Source: Apostichopus californicus
Taxonomy: Eukaryota > Echinodermata > Holothuroidea > Aspidochirotida > Stichopodidae
Reading direction: 5' to 3'
NCBI GenBank assembly: GCA_020650975.1
Contig: JAIPMN010000235.1
Span: 1-36,764, forward strand
Length of the DNA: 36,764 nucleotides
The notes under the pieces are model-generated. The model worked only from the letters and a program-made list of their open reading frames with translations, was not told the origin of the DNA and searched no databases. Position 1 is the stretch's first letter; each line of letters begins with the position of its first letter. This document shows, in pieces, positions 11,601-22,699 of this stretch. A program made the position numbers and the translations under genes.

Positions 11601-12438
11601 ATCAGTGTTAGTGGTATTAACCAAATGTGACCCATTCTTTCATAAAAATAACAATAGAACCGTTATGAGAAGATGTGGAACAATAAATTGTGCGGCATGA
11701 GAATACAATGAAATCCATCCCGTTCGCTCGGGTGCCTCCGTCAGGACTTTCTAATAAAGTAGTTAGTTTGTTTTTCCCTGCCATCACGGCGCTCTATGGG
11801 ATTGTACGTAGTTAATCATGTAGCAGGGAGGGAACAGTAGTTTCATCTCACTGGTGCACCCATGCAGACCTCATGCAGGAAAAATATTTATGGATCAGTT
11901 GGAATGGTGTGTATATCCCTGTCTAGGATAATTAAGCAAACAACTAAAAGGTAGGGTGAGATTAATCATGTTGATTTGTTAGGAATGTCAAACATACTCA
12001 TTAAAGAGAATCACTGGACTTGTTTGTAACATCAAATGAGAGTTTTGTTTTGTGAATTAAAAATAAACTTTGGTCATTCATTCATGTTGCCAGTATTAGT
12101 TGTATGGAAACCTTTGATTGGTTCCTGAGAAGGATCTACAGGACTGATTATTTATGTAGAATGTTCCCCATGGTCTGAAAAATTGTAAAAGTCAGCAAAA
12201 ATGGCAAACTTCTTTCTAGATGTTGAAAGCCCTTGAATTTTAAAATGTGTAGTCTGGAAAATTAGGAAAAATCCTCAGTTGAACGTTTCTTCTAATGTGA
12301 TATGACTTATGCTGACTCAAACTGAGTTGGAAAGTTATGACTACAGCATGTCATGTTTGGGGTTCAGGGCTCATTGAATGTCCTCCTCAAAGCAAATTAT
12401 TGAAAGTGGTTAGCATACATTTGGCAAGAGTAACAAAT
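8700..12438. other. AT-rich non-coding stretch with simple-sequence tracts
   Basis: Contents: a G/A-rich tract at about 9355-9425 with GAGAGAGAG and GGGAGAGGGG, an A/G-rich tract at about 10360-10425, a TTTA/TATATTTT low-complexity run at 11508-11565, and one copy of a 20-base dispersed word (about 9296-9315). Open frames up to 98 codons are unrecognised and likely fortuitous. Confidence 0.5.
11508..11565. repeat. AT-only low-complexity tract (TTTA)n / TATATTTT
   Basis: About 58 bases almost wholly of A and T, with four-base TTTA periodicity on the left grading into TATATTTT on the right. Could be the tail of an old retroposon or simple microsatellite drift; neither is demonstrable. Confidence 0.7.
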
Positions 12439-12471
12439 TGTTAGGCTTGCTATAGGTACAGTAGCCTAACA
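12439..12471. repeat. Perfect 9-bp hairpin
   Basis: TGTTAGGCT at 12439-12447 is the exact reverse complement of AGCCTAACA at 12463-12471, with a 15-base loop. No gene adjoins it. May be structural noise or part of a small inverted-repeat element. Confidence 0.6.
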
Positions 12472-13000
12472 TACAAGGTCTTCATTGTGTAGGCTTCATA
12501 CTAAACTCTAAGACATGTTTTGATATTGAAAAAGTCTGCAATTTTCATTTGCTTCAAAGCATGGAAACCATAGTGCTGCTGAAAGGGTTTTTAGACACTG
12601 GAAGACTCCTGGGCTAGCTGAATATTGACTCGCTTGAAAAAAGTGCTCTATCAGCATTAAAACTTGAACATTGATATTGGTTTATGTAATGTTAGGTATC
12701 CTGTCTGACACTTGCCACAGCTATCACTGTATTACTGCAGGCATAAGTGATATTGCATTCTTTGCATGCTGATAACATTCAGGTTGGTGGAAGAAATTTC
12801 TAGGCTAGCCAACAAATTATGGCAGGGGCTGAACGAGTAGTAAAGTAGACGATTTTGCAGGATTTTGAAATTGTGCTGAAAGATGGAGGTCTGTTAACTG
12901 TCAACTAATCCTCTGTGCAACATTACTTAGTACAGGGACTCCCAGATCTGTTTATGAGCTCAAAGAGAAGACCTATTTTGTACAAAATCGTGGGCATCTG

Positions 13001-13195
13001 ACCAATGCTGTTAATGGTCCCTGCACCAATGCTGTCAATGGTCCCTGCACCAATGCTGTCAATGGTCCCTGCACCAATGCTGTCAATGGTCCCTGCGCCA
13101 ATGCTGTCAATGGTCCCTGCACCAATGCTGTCAATGGTCCCTGCACCAATGCTGTCAATGGTCCCTGCGCCAATGCTGTCAATGGTCCCTGCACT
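13001..13195. repeat. 24-bp minisatellite, eight copies
   Basis: AATGGTCCCTGCACCAATGC plus TGTC repeats with an exact 24-base period; copies of AATGGTCCC start at 13013, 13037, 13061, 13085, 13109, 13133, 13157 and 13181. The first unit has GTTAATGG for GTCAATGG, and the array decays into ACTAATCC at the right. A G-for-A variant occurs at 13097 and 13169, exactly three units apart. Because 24 is divisible by three and the unit has no stop in these frames, both strands carry artificial open frames (repeats MLSMVPAP on + and GAGTIDSI on -); these are not evidence of a protein. Confidence 0.97.
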
Positions 13196-14506
13196 AATCC
13201 TGCATTCCCATACAGTCACACCTTACGTACACCCCTCTCATGAGTAGAAACTCATCCTATGTAGCTTTAAAACAAACATCAGAGAGGCAATATAACCTAA
13301 TTTATAGTGTTAAAGCTCAACTGTATGATGTATGTGCTAATTAGTATTTAGAGCAATAAACTGTTAGAAACATCTGCCATCTCTTTGTTTCATTCTTCGT
13401 CAATTTTTATCACCTAGGTAACGTGCCTCCTTTCTTTTGCTTTTGATATTAACATGAATATTGTAAGACTCATTCAGAGGTTGCTTCATCTCCTCTTTAA
13501 GTTGTACTTTTTTTTATCTCAGTGCAGTAATCTATTACTACTGACAGTGTGAGTTAAGTGGAACCCTAGTTGTATTACTTGTCTTTGACATTAGACAGAC
13601 GAGCGAAATTAACGCTCCTCTTTGTTTGCATGGTGAAGCAAGTGACACGGTTGTATAGTGAATACAATGAATGGTGTGACCGCAAAGGGTTTCCCATGAC
13701 AGTGCTGAGAAGCGTACTACACCTTTATTCATGTATGTCAGTCCTAGAAGGACTATAACCCCCGCACAAAAGTGTTTCTGCCATTACAGTAGTATTATTG
13801 GAAGGAAAATGGAGATCAGACATTTCACAGGCATCCATTGTTTGGGATATATTTTAATATCAGAATTCTTTTATCTTCCTAATCCCTCCCCTTCCCATTA
13901 TCCCATCTCTCCCCCTTCCCTCCTACCACCCACTACCACCTTGTATATCATTTTTTCGACATTGTGCATGAAGATAGCTGTGTGGCTGAAATGAAATTCA
14001 AGAAAAGAGAAATCTAGTGTGTATTACATTCCTTGTAGAAATTGTTGTTCAAAGCTTTTAAGCTATTTCTATCAAAAGTACAAATTCCATCCATCAGAAT
14101 TTATTTTTGCCATAAAACTATTTACAGTAAGTAAGGTGTGAAACCAGCATGTTGAAGTTTATTATTGGACAAAATTCTATATTGCACAGGCTCAAACTAT
14201 TGGTTTGCATCATAATAGTTTGCACCAGTACAGCTTATTTCACTTAGTAAATATTCCCTTTCATTATTTAAATAAAAAGAAGCTTCAATTAATACTCCAA
14301 ACTGTTTTTTTCCATAGCTTTTAATTAAGACATACTTCTTGCAACTCTCAAGATACATGTTAAGCTGAACAGAAAACCCTCTCTATCTCTCTCTATATCT
14401 CTCACTTCATCCTACTTGGATTGATCAGGCATACAGCATTAACACGGCCAACCTACTTTGCACATTTCCTACAAACACTTCCTCTTCGCCAGTCCCCGAC
14501 AAAGAA
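13196..14506. other. Non-coding stretch with a polypyrimidine tract
   Basis: A C/T-rich run at about 13878-13942 (CTCCCCTTCCC, CTCCCCCTTCCC words) and CTCTCTAT microsatellite-like sequence at about 14380-14403. Otherwise AT-rich DNA with no recognised exon. Confidence 0.5.
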
Positions 14507-14612
14507 GTTCGTTATGCGAGATCAATTATGAACCGAGATTCAGTTAGCGTCTTGCTTCCAGCGCCGAGACATCAGACCGAATTTTCCGTTCGTCATTCTG
14601 ATGCACGCATAC
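14507..14612. other. CpG-dense unique block, possible regulatory element
   Basis: Roughly ten CpG dinucleotides lie in about 110 bases of otherwise CpG-poor DNA, with a balanced base composition unlike its surroundings. No reading frame of note and no known binding-site cluster that I can name. May be a conserved non-coding element, an old element fragment, or an unmethylated patch upstream of the SRPK gene; sequence alone cannot decide. Confidence 0.2.
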
Positions 14613-15553
14613 AGTAGGATTCTTTTAATAGCTGGAGATTTTAATTTTTTTCACCCCCTTCTCTTGGAAAAGCCACTTTGAATTGTGGATCTATCTGAAT
14701 GGTTGTTAGTTTTGGCTGGTTTTCTTTATATTTTTTGGCGGAAAGGAGATGTTTTGCCCGTCCAGACAGGTGTCAGTCATGTTACAGACCTGCTACTGTT
14801 GGCGATGCAAAGAAATGCTCATTTCTCTGACGTAAGCAAGAAAAAAGAAATTCAACGAACATTTGTGCATCGCGTTTTCATACTTCAACAGGTTTCCTTT
14901 GGTATTGTAACGGTTGATATATATATGTATAGATATGTTATATAAGCATACATGTAGTAATATTTTCTTTATGCAGCAGGATACTAAATTTAGATTCTTG
15001 ATTGATTAGCTCTTATTGGCTCAGGTGGCTTAGCTTTTCTCAATATCTAGGAAATGAAGTTTGTTAAGAAAATATGGAATTTTGTAGGAGTATATATAAA
15101 TAGGGAGAAGTATATAGGAATAGGAGAAGGTACTATGGAACAGGAACCCGTTTGGAAATGGGTGGGACTCCGACGTGTTAGAAAGAAAGTGTAAAGAAAG
15201 TGTTTCTATTTTTAGCTATTTATTCATTTTATGTTTTGTATTTAAAATAACAGAGTTATCTGTTATCCACAGCCATTTCAAGGAATATTTGATGTCATTG
15301 TTATTTTCTTGATTTGTTTAATTATAATGACTCGGCATCTTCAAATCTCTTCCATTATTTTTGCATGCCTACGTAGATGATGAAGTGCAGTAGGGGATCC
15401 ATAGGTTCTCTTAATGCCATCAGTTGTGTGAACTTTTGTGATATATATGTAAATTTATACAAGTGTACTTGTGATATGTGAATACAAATATCTCCCACAG
15501 TGTACATATATTTGTCATTTTGCACAATTTTTGGGGCAACCAAATGTGCTGTT

Positions 15554-15585
15554 CGGACAACCACAAAGTAAAATCTGGTTGTCCG
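15554..15585. repeat. Perfect 10-bp GC-rich hairpin
   Basis: CGGACAACCA at 15554-15563 pairs exactly with TGGTTGTCCG at 15576-15585 around a 12-base loop. The stem is more GC-rich than the surrounding sequence. It sits in a chance open frame on +. No terminator or RNA-gene context is visible. Confidence 0.75.
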
Positions 15586-17648
15586 GAAAGGGGGAGAAGT
15601 CTGTGGGGGCTGCAGGGGGGACCAGAAAAAAACCTAAAAAATCAATCCGTCATGATGTTGTATTGGTGGTGTGAATTATGGGTCTTAATGAAGTTGTTCC
15701 TGTAGTGCTTTTCATACATAGTCAGTGTATACTCTACAGGGACTATATGAGGGAGAGAATCCGTTTTTAACCTTTAATCCAATAGGGGGCTTCTTGTTAC
15801 CTTGGATAGGACCTTGTACAGTTAACTGTTCTAGGAGAGCTATTGGATTGCACATTTTCTGCATCAGACAAGAAAATCGATGAAGTATTTCACAGATCGT
15901 ATTCAAAATGTTTTTTTTTTTTCTAACAATTTTATTTACAAAGCATCTTCAAGGACATTGATCAAACATGGAATATCGATGTAGTCAGGAACTTAAAGGT
16001 CACAGTATTAATGGCAAAGGCTTTGCATGCTAAAAATTGCTACAAGGTTTCAAAAGTCGGTTCCTACAAGGCTCTGTTCATCAATTATCCTCCTTGAAAT
16101 GAGGAGTGTTAAAAATAGACCGTTAAATATGGCCATGTGCCTTTAGAGCTACTATTCAAGCACTTGGCGGTAAATACTGCTCAATGAAGTTTGAGTATGG
16201 ATGGCCATTATCTGACTTTCTAGCATATTTAGGGCAATACTGCCGGCCTTCTTAAAAAAGAACCACATGATTTAGTTTATAGTTGAGAACTTGTGTGAGG
16301 CATCTTTTCAGTTAACAACTTGTATACATGTGAACAGACACATATTACAACTTGTATGTAAATTAATTAATCATATATAACTACCTTAGCTGAGATCCTT
16401 TCTAACTCAGGGCCTCTTTAATCTCTCTCCTAGCGTAAGATATTTGTAACCGAATAACCACTCCTTCTCATTGATCCCAGTCGTCTTTTCTTGCTCGACT
16501 GGGTGCATTGAAGGGGTAGAAAATGGTTTTATTATCTTTGAAATTAATTTTTTTCCCCCGTTATGCTATAAATGGCTCGACAATTTCATTCCATTTTAAG
16601 TTTCAGCTATTCATGCATATGAGTAGAGAAGTGCACAAACATGAAAAGAACAATAACATTGACCTATTTCTGAATATCTTAATCATTTTGTGAGAATTCC
16701 AGTGACACTAAATATTTAAAAAAAATTGATGCGGGTGTTTCTATACCCTGGATATATATATATGTCAATTGAATACCTTCACAGAGGTTTGAAGATAGAG
16801 GACTAAATGAATTTTTTATCAGGCAGCAGAGTATAAGTTTTGTGTTTAATAAAAGGGAATAGGAAATGAAGAATCTTCTAGCTAAGAAAGTACAGAAAGT
16901 ATGGCACTTTCAATACCCAAAAGGAATTTTGCTGGGCTAACCAGAATTCTACCATTACTTCGGCAAGAGATCTGTACTCTTCAGGATGTTGGTCCCAAAA
17001 TATGTGTTCGTTGGACTAAAAGTATTGTCACTAAAATTTGGAGTGAGTTTCCTTATCCAGCCAGCAGCACCTGAAAGAAATATGGCTCTTTTTTTTGGCA
17101 GCACTTGCAATCAAGACATTTACTGTAACTTATGGAATAATTTAAGTGTTCAAAGTTTGTGTAGTAGTCTTTTAGGCTCTGGCTTTTGTCTCAGATTACT
17201 GTAACCGTAATACCATGATTTCTGTGTACAGTATTAAACTGCTATATAACACTTTTCCATATTGTATCCAACAATTTGAATTTGGCCATCTTGCGTAGCA
17301 GCGGTTTGCGTTTTGATTCCGGGTAAATTATTCCCGTAATTGTCTACATGAACACTACTATTTATTTCAACAAACTTCAATGCCGGGTTTTGTTTTTTGT
17401 TTTTTTGTTTTTTGGGGCCTGGGAGAAAAACACAACCAGTGCTACAATTGCAATTGTATCGGCAATGATCGCTGGTAAAAATTTGACCCAGAACGATGTA
17501 GTCCGAGTAATTGTATGTATACACCTACGGCAAGGCAGCCAATTAGCAAAAGTGCAGTGTAATTGTGCAGATTTTACACCGTGATAAATGCTTCAATTCT
17601 CTACCTTGAAAAAATTAGGAAGCTATACATCTGACTGCCAGGTTTACT

Positions 17649-17659
17649 CCCCCCCCCCC
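17649..17659. repeat. Poly-C run of 11
   Basis: Homopolymer C11 on the + strand, followed by T-rich sequence. One of five C runs of 11 or more in this window. Confidence 0.9.
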
Positions 17660-18641
17660 TTTGTCTTCTTGTATATATTATATATCTCCCTTATTGATAT
17701 TAAGATTCGCTGCATGTCCGGTCTTTAGTTTTCCATCGGTTACACAATGAAATTCTTTTTGAAGTTTATCATTTTGACTTGCTTTTCATCCATTCCTAAA
17801 TTTGGAATGGGAAGTTATCATGTATCGGATTCTCTCTGAAGTGATGTAGTCAACTGGAAAAATTGTCAGAAAGGTTTTCTCTTATCAGTACGTGTGAAGT
17901 GTGTATCCCAATAAGCCTTGCATGCGGAGCCCTTTAATTTAGCAGCCCTGCACATAAAAATCAATGAATCGATCGGTCCCGTCTGAAGTGATATTTATAT
18001 ATGAGGTAAAGTGCAGCTTGCCCTCACTGTGCGAGAACGTATTTGAATCTCTATCAAATTTTGTGTTGTTTATAGTGTTAAAGAGTACAGTAGTTCTGTA
18101 CATATCACTATTTGTATAGAGTATTGGTGATGAACTCCTGTGAATTACAGTGTAAGAGTTGTTTCCTATGAGATAACCTATATCCAATTTGTTGCTTTTG
18201 TAAACTAAAGAAACCTGTCAATTTGTTATTTGGTTTTGCTGATTCATTTCTGCCAGTTTTAATATAAAAATCTGGGGCAGTTAATCTTGCGCATAAATTT
18301 GCATTTAACAGTTAATATTAATTGTGAAGCATAAACCCGAACCATTATGTAGATCTTTTTAACTTTATGAGATGCTGTTGGATAAATAGCAGCTAAGCTA
18401 AATGTGATAAGAAAAAGGTTTAAAAAAACCCATGAGATTCAGCTGAAAGTAAGAAAATGTTTTTATTTATGCAGCAGATTCCTATCAGCTTCTTATGGCA
18501 ATGATGCGTGTTTCTCGCACACCGTGTATATATATGACTGCTTGTCTTATATTTTATGCAGCAACATCATTTCGTCCTTCCCATTGCTAAAGAGCCGGTT
18601 AAAACCTACAGTAGCTCTTGTGTGAGGTCTGCTTTTTATAA

Positions 18642-18662
18642 CAGAGAGAGAGAGGGAGAGAG
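18642..18662. repeat. GA microsatellite
   Basis: AGAGAGAGAGAGGGAGAGAG about 55 bases upstream of the SRPK exon acceptor. GA-rich sequence close to a 3' splice site can act as a splicing enhancer, but nothing here shows that it does. Confidence 0.8.
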
Positions 18663-18717
18663 TTGGTTGTTTAAATGAAAAATGCAAGTTTGTTTTTATT
18701 TTTTCTGTTGACTCTAG

Positions 18718-18887
18718 ATCTCAGGGACATAAACAACCGCCACCAAAGAAAGTGGATGATTCTGAGGAGGAAGAAGAAGAGACAACTACAAACTATGCAA
18801 ATGAGGGAAAAGAGGAGGAGGATGAAGATGCCGAGCAGCTAGCATCAGATGATGATGAGCAGGAAGATCCAGACGATTATCAGAAAG
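18718..18887 (+). CDS. SRPK: SRPK-family SR-protein kinase, internal exon encoding the acidic N-terminal linker (partial gene)
   Basis: Seen: a 170-base exon between a pyrimidine-rich acceptor (...gttgactctag at 18717) and a GTAATT donor at 18888. Base 18718 completes an upstream codon; codons then run from 18719. The peptide starts SQGHKQPPPKKVDDSEEEEE, continues through an acidic stretch, and ends with the block SDDDEQEDPDDYQKG. That last block is the characteristic lead-in to the kinase domain of metazoan SRPKs. The final G at 18887 is the first base of a codon finished by the exon at 29291. Known: SRPKs are cytoplasmic/nuclear serine kinases that phosphorylate RS domains of SR splicing factors, and they carry a basic-then-acidic N-terminal extension of variable length. 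The GTG at 18752 is an internal valine, not a start. The preceding exon(s) with the initiator Met were not found. Alternative: a closely related paralogue; invertebrates usually have one SRPK gene, so I do not assign SRPK1, 2 or 3. Confidence 0.93.
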
Positions 18888-18977
18888 GTAATTCATGTCA
18901 CTTTGTCAGCCTAATTCCTCTTGTTAACTTTGTGGTAGTATATAGAGCAATCAGAATTGATGATGGAGAAATAGGAT

Positions 18978-19170
18978 AGGGAAAAGAAGGGGAGGGGGAG
19001 GGGAGGGGAGTGAGTGGGTAATGATAAGTTCAGTCACTTTTTTAGAGCAACCTGTATTGTGTCTTTGCCATTCTGCTCAGCACGTTGGAAAATGGGGAGA
19101 TTTTGGATTGAAGGGGGTAATGAACCTAGAGAGAATCGTGTTGGGTGGGGGTGGGGGTGGGGGGGGGAGG
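18978..19170. repeat. G-rich purine tracts, quadruplex-type, after the SRPK donor
   Basis: Two G-rich stretches on the + (transcribed-sense) strand within 290 bases of the donor: 18978-19016 (GGGGAGGGGGAGGGGAGGGG) and 19141-19170 (GGGTGGGGGTGGGGGTGGGG and more). Each has at least four runs of three or more G with short loops, meeting the usual sequence rule for G-quadruplex formation. G runs near donors can also bind hnRNP H/F; that role is inference. Confidence 0.75.
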
Positions 19171-19521
19171 CAGTACAAGAATGTTGCAGTTTATATGCCA
19201 GGAGTGTGTCCATAAGAGACAGGTATGTATCATCACTTGTAATCACCTAAACCAGTTAGTTTTATGGTTTAAAGCTACATTGGGTGTTGACTTTGCTGCC
19301 ATCCTGTATTAACAGACTTGTCAAGTAAATAAAAGATGATGTACCTGACAACATGTGTAACATAAACCACATCTCTTAGATATGTTGGGTTGTAGTCATA
19401 TATGTGTGAATATTGCATGACTTGATTAAAATGACAAACTTGTTATAACCCAATGGAAAATATAGTAGCTTAAAGGAAATAATTTGACCAAAAGAGAATT
19501 TTTTTATTTCCTTCCCACACA

Positions 19522-19532
19522 CCCCCCCCCCC
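19522..19532. repeat. Poly-C run of 11
   Basis: C11 on the + strand, preceded by ACACAC and followed by TTTCC. Likely length-polymorphic. Confidence 0.9.
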
Positions 19533-20550
19533 TTTCCTTAAGCTGGGTCATTCTAATGCTATGAAGCAATAAAAATCTACAGGCCAAAAATATCAATTCA
19601 TTAATTAATTTGAAAATAAATAAGTAAATTAATTACAAAATATATGCTTGTGGTCAAATGTTTTCATTTACAATAAAGCTTACATACATGTTTGATACAT
19701 ATATTCTTTTCACAAAAAAAAAACAACGAAACATTTCCTTTAACCCTTTCATTCTCTAAATTAGATCAGTCTAAGCAAAATTTTCTCATGCAAAGATGCG
19801 AGATATTAAATTTTGCCATGCCAGCGAGGGACTGTATATCTGGCTTCACTTTATTGCATAAACTTGGCCACCTGTGGCTTAATCTAATGTTGCCAAGTAC
19901 TACATGAGGACACTTTTTATGCATAGCCATTTTTTCCCCCATCTTCTGTGTGCGCGTGTGTCGTCGTCGACTTTTGCGTGGATTTTACACTGGGATTCAC
20001 TATAATCTCAAGTGTTTCGAAGGAAGAGAAAACATTGTCTTAAAATGGCCGCAAGCATATATGATTGATCTTCCTGTTCCAAAGGGTAAAGGCAGGCTAT
20101 TGGTCGCTTTGTTAATCAGGGCTGTCATACCTGTCATCCCCCCAAGGGGGCATTGTGTGGCACCAGGTTGATATTAAGACCCGAAGAGGGGATGTTATTA
20201 GAGCAGCGTTGTGCAGGCACAGCCATGCTGAGATTCCGTCCAAGGTTTTTAAGTACTCTCCCATTGCCATCCGTGGGTTTTTTTTTCTTGCAAGTGTCGT
20301 CTTCAGTCGGTGGATTTCAGTGTCTGTTTGAGCTGATGGCCGTTTCGTGTGTGTATAGCCTGATAGAGAAAAAAAATTGAAATGGGTGAAGAGAGTCTGA
20401 ATCCTGAGAGGAAATATCGTCTTGTCAGTAAAATTTGACATGTAAGCTAGCCTTGCTCACACTACATCCAGACAGTGGATGCTAAACACTGCAGAAGATA
20501 GAGCAAATGTAGATGTATACATGTGAACAGATAATCCTCTGATTTAGTCT

Positions 20551-20631
20551 ATCTTTCCCTCCTCCTCGTCCTCCTCTTCCTCCTCCTTCACCTACTCTTC
20601 CTCCTCCTCCTCCTCCTCCTCCTCCTCCACA
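20551..20631. repeat. (TCC/CCT)n polypyrimidine microsatellite
   Basis: About 80 bases of nearly pure pyrimidine on the + strand, ending in eight or more uninterrupted TCC triplets. A long mirror-type polypurine-polypyrimidine tract of this kind can adopt triplex (H-DNA). It lies inside the SRPK intron. Confidence 0.9.
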
Positions 20632-21172
20632 CCTCTGCATTCTCCCATCCAATTATGTTCCCTTTTCATAAAGACCCAATACTGAATAGTTGGTTTTAGA
20701 GTTAAAATGATTTTCAAGCGAGACCTTCCCAAACTCCCAGCTGCGCATGTTGCCACCCTGCGGATGAACGACTATAAAAAAAAGAGAGCTTCAAGAGTTG
20801 TAACCAACTAAAAGGACAGAAATTGTTTCACCATCCAAGGGTGTATCGGTACATTGAAAAAGGAATCGATACTGAATAAGAATCGTGCATATCATCTCAG
20901 AGCTCTGTTAAGTGAATCTGTCCTGGTACCTGCACGCAATGAAAGGAGAATAAAGATGTAGTGAAGTACTGTAGTAGCATTGGATCGACGTATTTGACAA
21001 TTTTGTAATTTTGAAAAATCAGCTGCATTATTAACCAAGAATCTCTCGGAACACAGTGAATGTTGCACTTTCCTGGAATGTACTCTCTAATTTAACAGGA
21101 AAGGTCCTTCTGATTTACAGTTTAACAGTGTTGTCAACACTTGTCACAAGTTTGTACCCAAAATTTGTGAAA

Positions 21173-21185
21173 CCCCCCCCCCCCC
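21173..21185. repeat. Poly-C run of 13
   Basis: C13 on the + strand, between AAA and ATGTTT. Homopolymer of the same type as those at 19522, 26697 and 28964. Confidence 0.9.
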
Positions 21186-22008
21186 ATGTTTATTTCTTAC
21201 AACAAAGTCCTGTCCAGCTACTTTTACAAAAAGTTGTTTGTCTGTAGTCTGAAGGATTGTAAAGAGTTATATAGACATGCCACCAATTTCTATTAAGTTA
21301 TGGACGGCCTAGTGATTACAAAAAAAAATTGATTGTTACAACTTAGTTCCTTTTCATAATTATTTCCAGCTTGTTGACATCAACCGATATATTGTATCCA
21401 GTTATTTAAGTTGCTAGGTCAGTGAGCAAATTTCTGAACAGTTATAGCCCAACCCTCGCCAAGAATTTTGTGCCGACTGTAAATATATATACTGCAAGTT
21501 TTCAGTCTGCAATAAAGGTGCATTAAGAAAGCCTGAATAATTTCACATGCTCCAAAGGCATATATGTGACAAGCATAAAAAGCTCTCCTTAGAAGATGAA
21601 TTGACGTCAGCAAGTTTTTGGGATGAAATAAACAATTTTTCTTCCCCGTCTCTGAAATCCTTGTATAATGTATGTATGCCATGGAGGATCAGATGAAAGC
21701 TCATAGAGAGAGAGCAGAAAGCTTATTAAAGCCTCCCATATCATTCCCATGTGTGTATGGTGTGTCAGTTTAAAGGAAGTCCAATCGGATTCAGCTCATT
21801 CATCCTTGCACTTAAAGTATTTCATGTGTCCGTATAAAAACTCCTGACGTTATTTGATCTGAGCAAAGTCAGCCAACACCTTGGCTTTATATATGAGAGA
21901 TCTAAACTGCAACATTTATCATGGTTTCATACAGAGCTGTCATTGTGACATATACAGCAGCACCAATTATAGAAAGGGACGCCTTTCCCTTTGTTCTTTT
22001 GTTTATTT

Positions 22009-22084
22009 ACATATTTACTTTTCATTGTTGCTTACCTGTCCCCTCACAATCTCTGCATGCTTGCCTTGCTCTATCCTACCCTAG
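22009..22084. repeat. Copy of the dispersed ATTTACTT...GCTTACCTGTC repeat
   Basis: ATATTTACTT followed after about ten bases by GCTTACCTGTCCCCTCACAA, then a C/T-rich tail ending CTACCCTAG. It matches the order seen at 2107-2165 and 33668-33710. Ends of the family are not defined. Too similar in order and spacing to be chance; a short interspersed element family is likely. Confidence 0.5.
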
Positions 22085-22600
22085 AGTCAACTTGTAACCT
22101 TTGTCATGGTGAAATTGGGTGTAATTACTGAAACAATTCTGGTCTTATATCTGTCTGTCTCTCTATCTATCTACATATGTAGATATATTGTAATAAGTGA
22201 CAATGGATCCAAGGGAAGAAGATTAAATCCTAGAATGCAGCTTGGAACATGGTGAAGATAAAGTGGCTACTTCTTAAAGCTGATAACCCTAGTATTTACT
22301 TCACTTCTTTCTTTTACATACTTCAACTCTACATACGCATTCCCAATTCATACTTAGCTTACAAGAATGGGTAACCTTTAAGAAAAACGACCCACATCTG
22401 CATCTCTGCCTACTCTCTCTTCCATCTGAATCTAAAAACTCGGCCTCCGGCTAGGACTTTCATCTTGTCGGTTTGTATCTTCAGAAAATCAACGCAATAT
22501 CAGCGTCTTGAGTTAACTCGACTTTCTGCTTCTCTGCTAAAAATGTGTTACATCCATATGGCCTGCACTGTAACATGTCTCAGGGTTTGCACAATGTTTC

Positions 22601-22618
22601 TGTGTGTGTGTGTGTGTT
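22601..22618. repeat. TG microsatellite
   Basis: An uninterrupted TG run of about nine dinucleotides in the SRPK intron. Confidence 0.85.
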
Positions 22619-22699
22619 AGAATCACTGACAATATGAAGCCAACAGCCCTGTATCCCTGGTGATTGCCTAGAAATAATTACCATTAATGAAGTACTAAA

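Larger units (their letters stand above)
14613..18717. other. AT-rich DNA upstream of the first visible SRPK exon
   Basis: Either 5' flank or the preceding SRPK intron; the acceptor at 18717 shows that at least one upstream exon exists, but no basic N-terminal SRPK exon was recognised. Visible items: a perfect hairpin at 15554-15585, a poly-C run at 17649-17659, an 18-base word at 16321 shared with 20514, and a GA-rich microsatellite at about 18642-18662 just before the exon. Confidence 0.55.

Noticed and set aside
12923-13247. Open frames of 73-98 codons on both strands coding octapeptide repeats
   Set aside because: They are by-products of a 24-bp minisatellite whose period is a multiple of three; every stop-free phase stays open.
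15471-15674. Open frame with GKGEKSVGAAGGTRKKPKKS, as a possible basic N-terminal SRPK exon
   Set aside because: The basic run is suggestive of SRPK N-termini, but there is no acceptor or donor in the right phase and the frame runs through a hairpin. Too weak to annotate.
18752-18979. Reading 18752 as a start codon of a small acidic protein
   Set aside because: The codon is GTG, the frame continues upstream to a splice acceptor, and the peptide is the SRPK linker; the downstream part is intron.
20130-20155. CCCCCCAAGGGGG as a hairpin terminator
   Set aside because: Five-base stem with a two-base loop is not a plausible fold, and intrinsic terminators do not apply to this eukaryotic pol II context.
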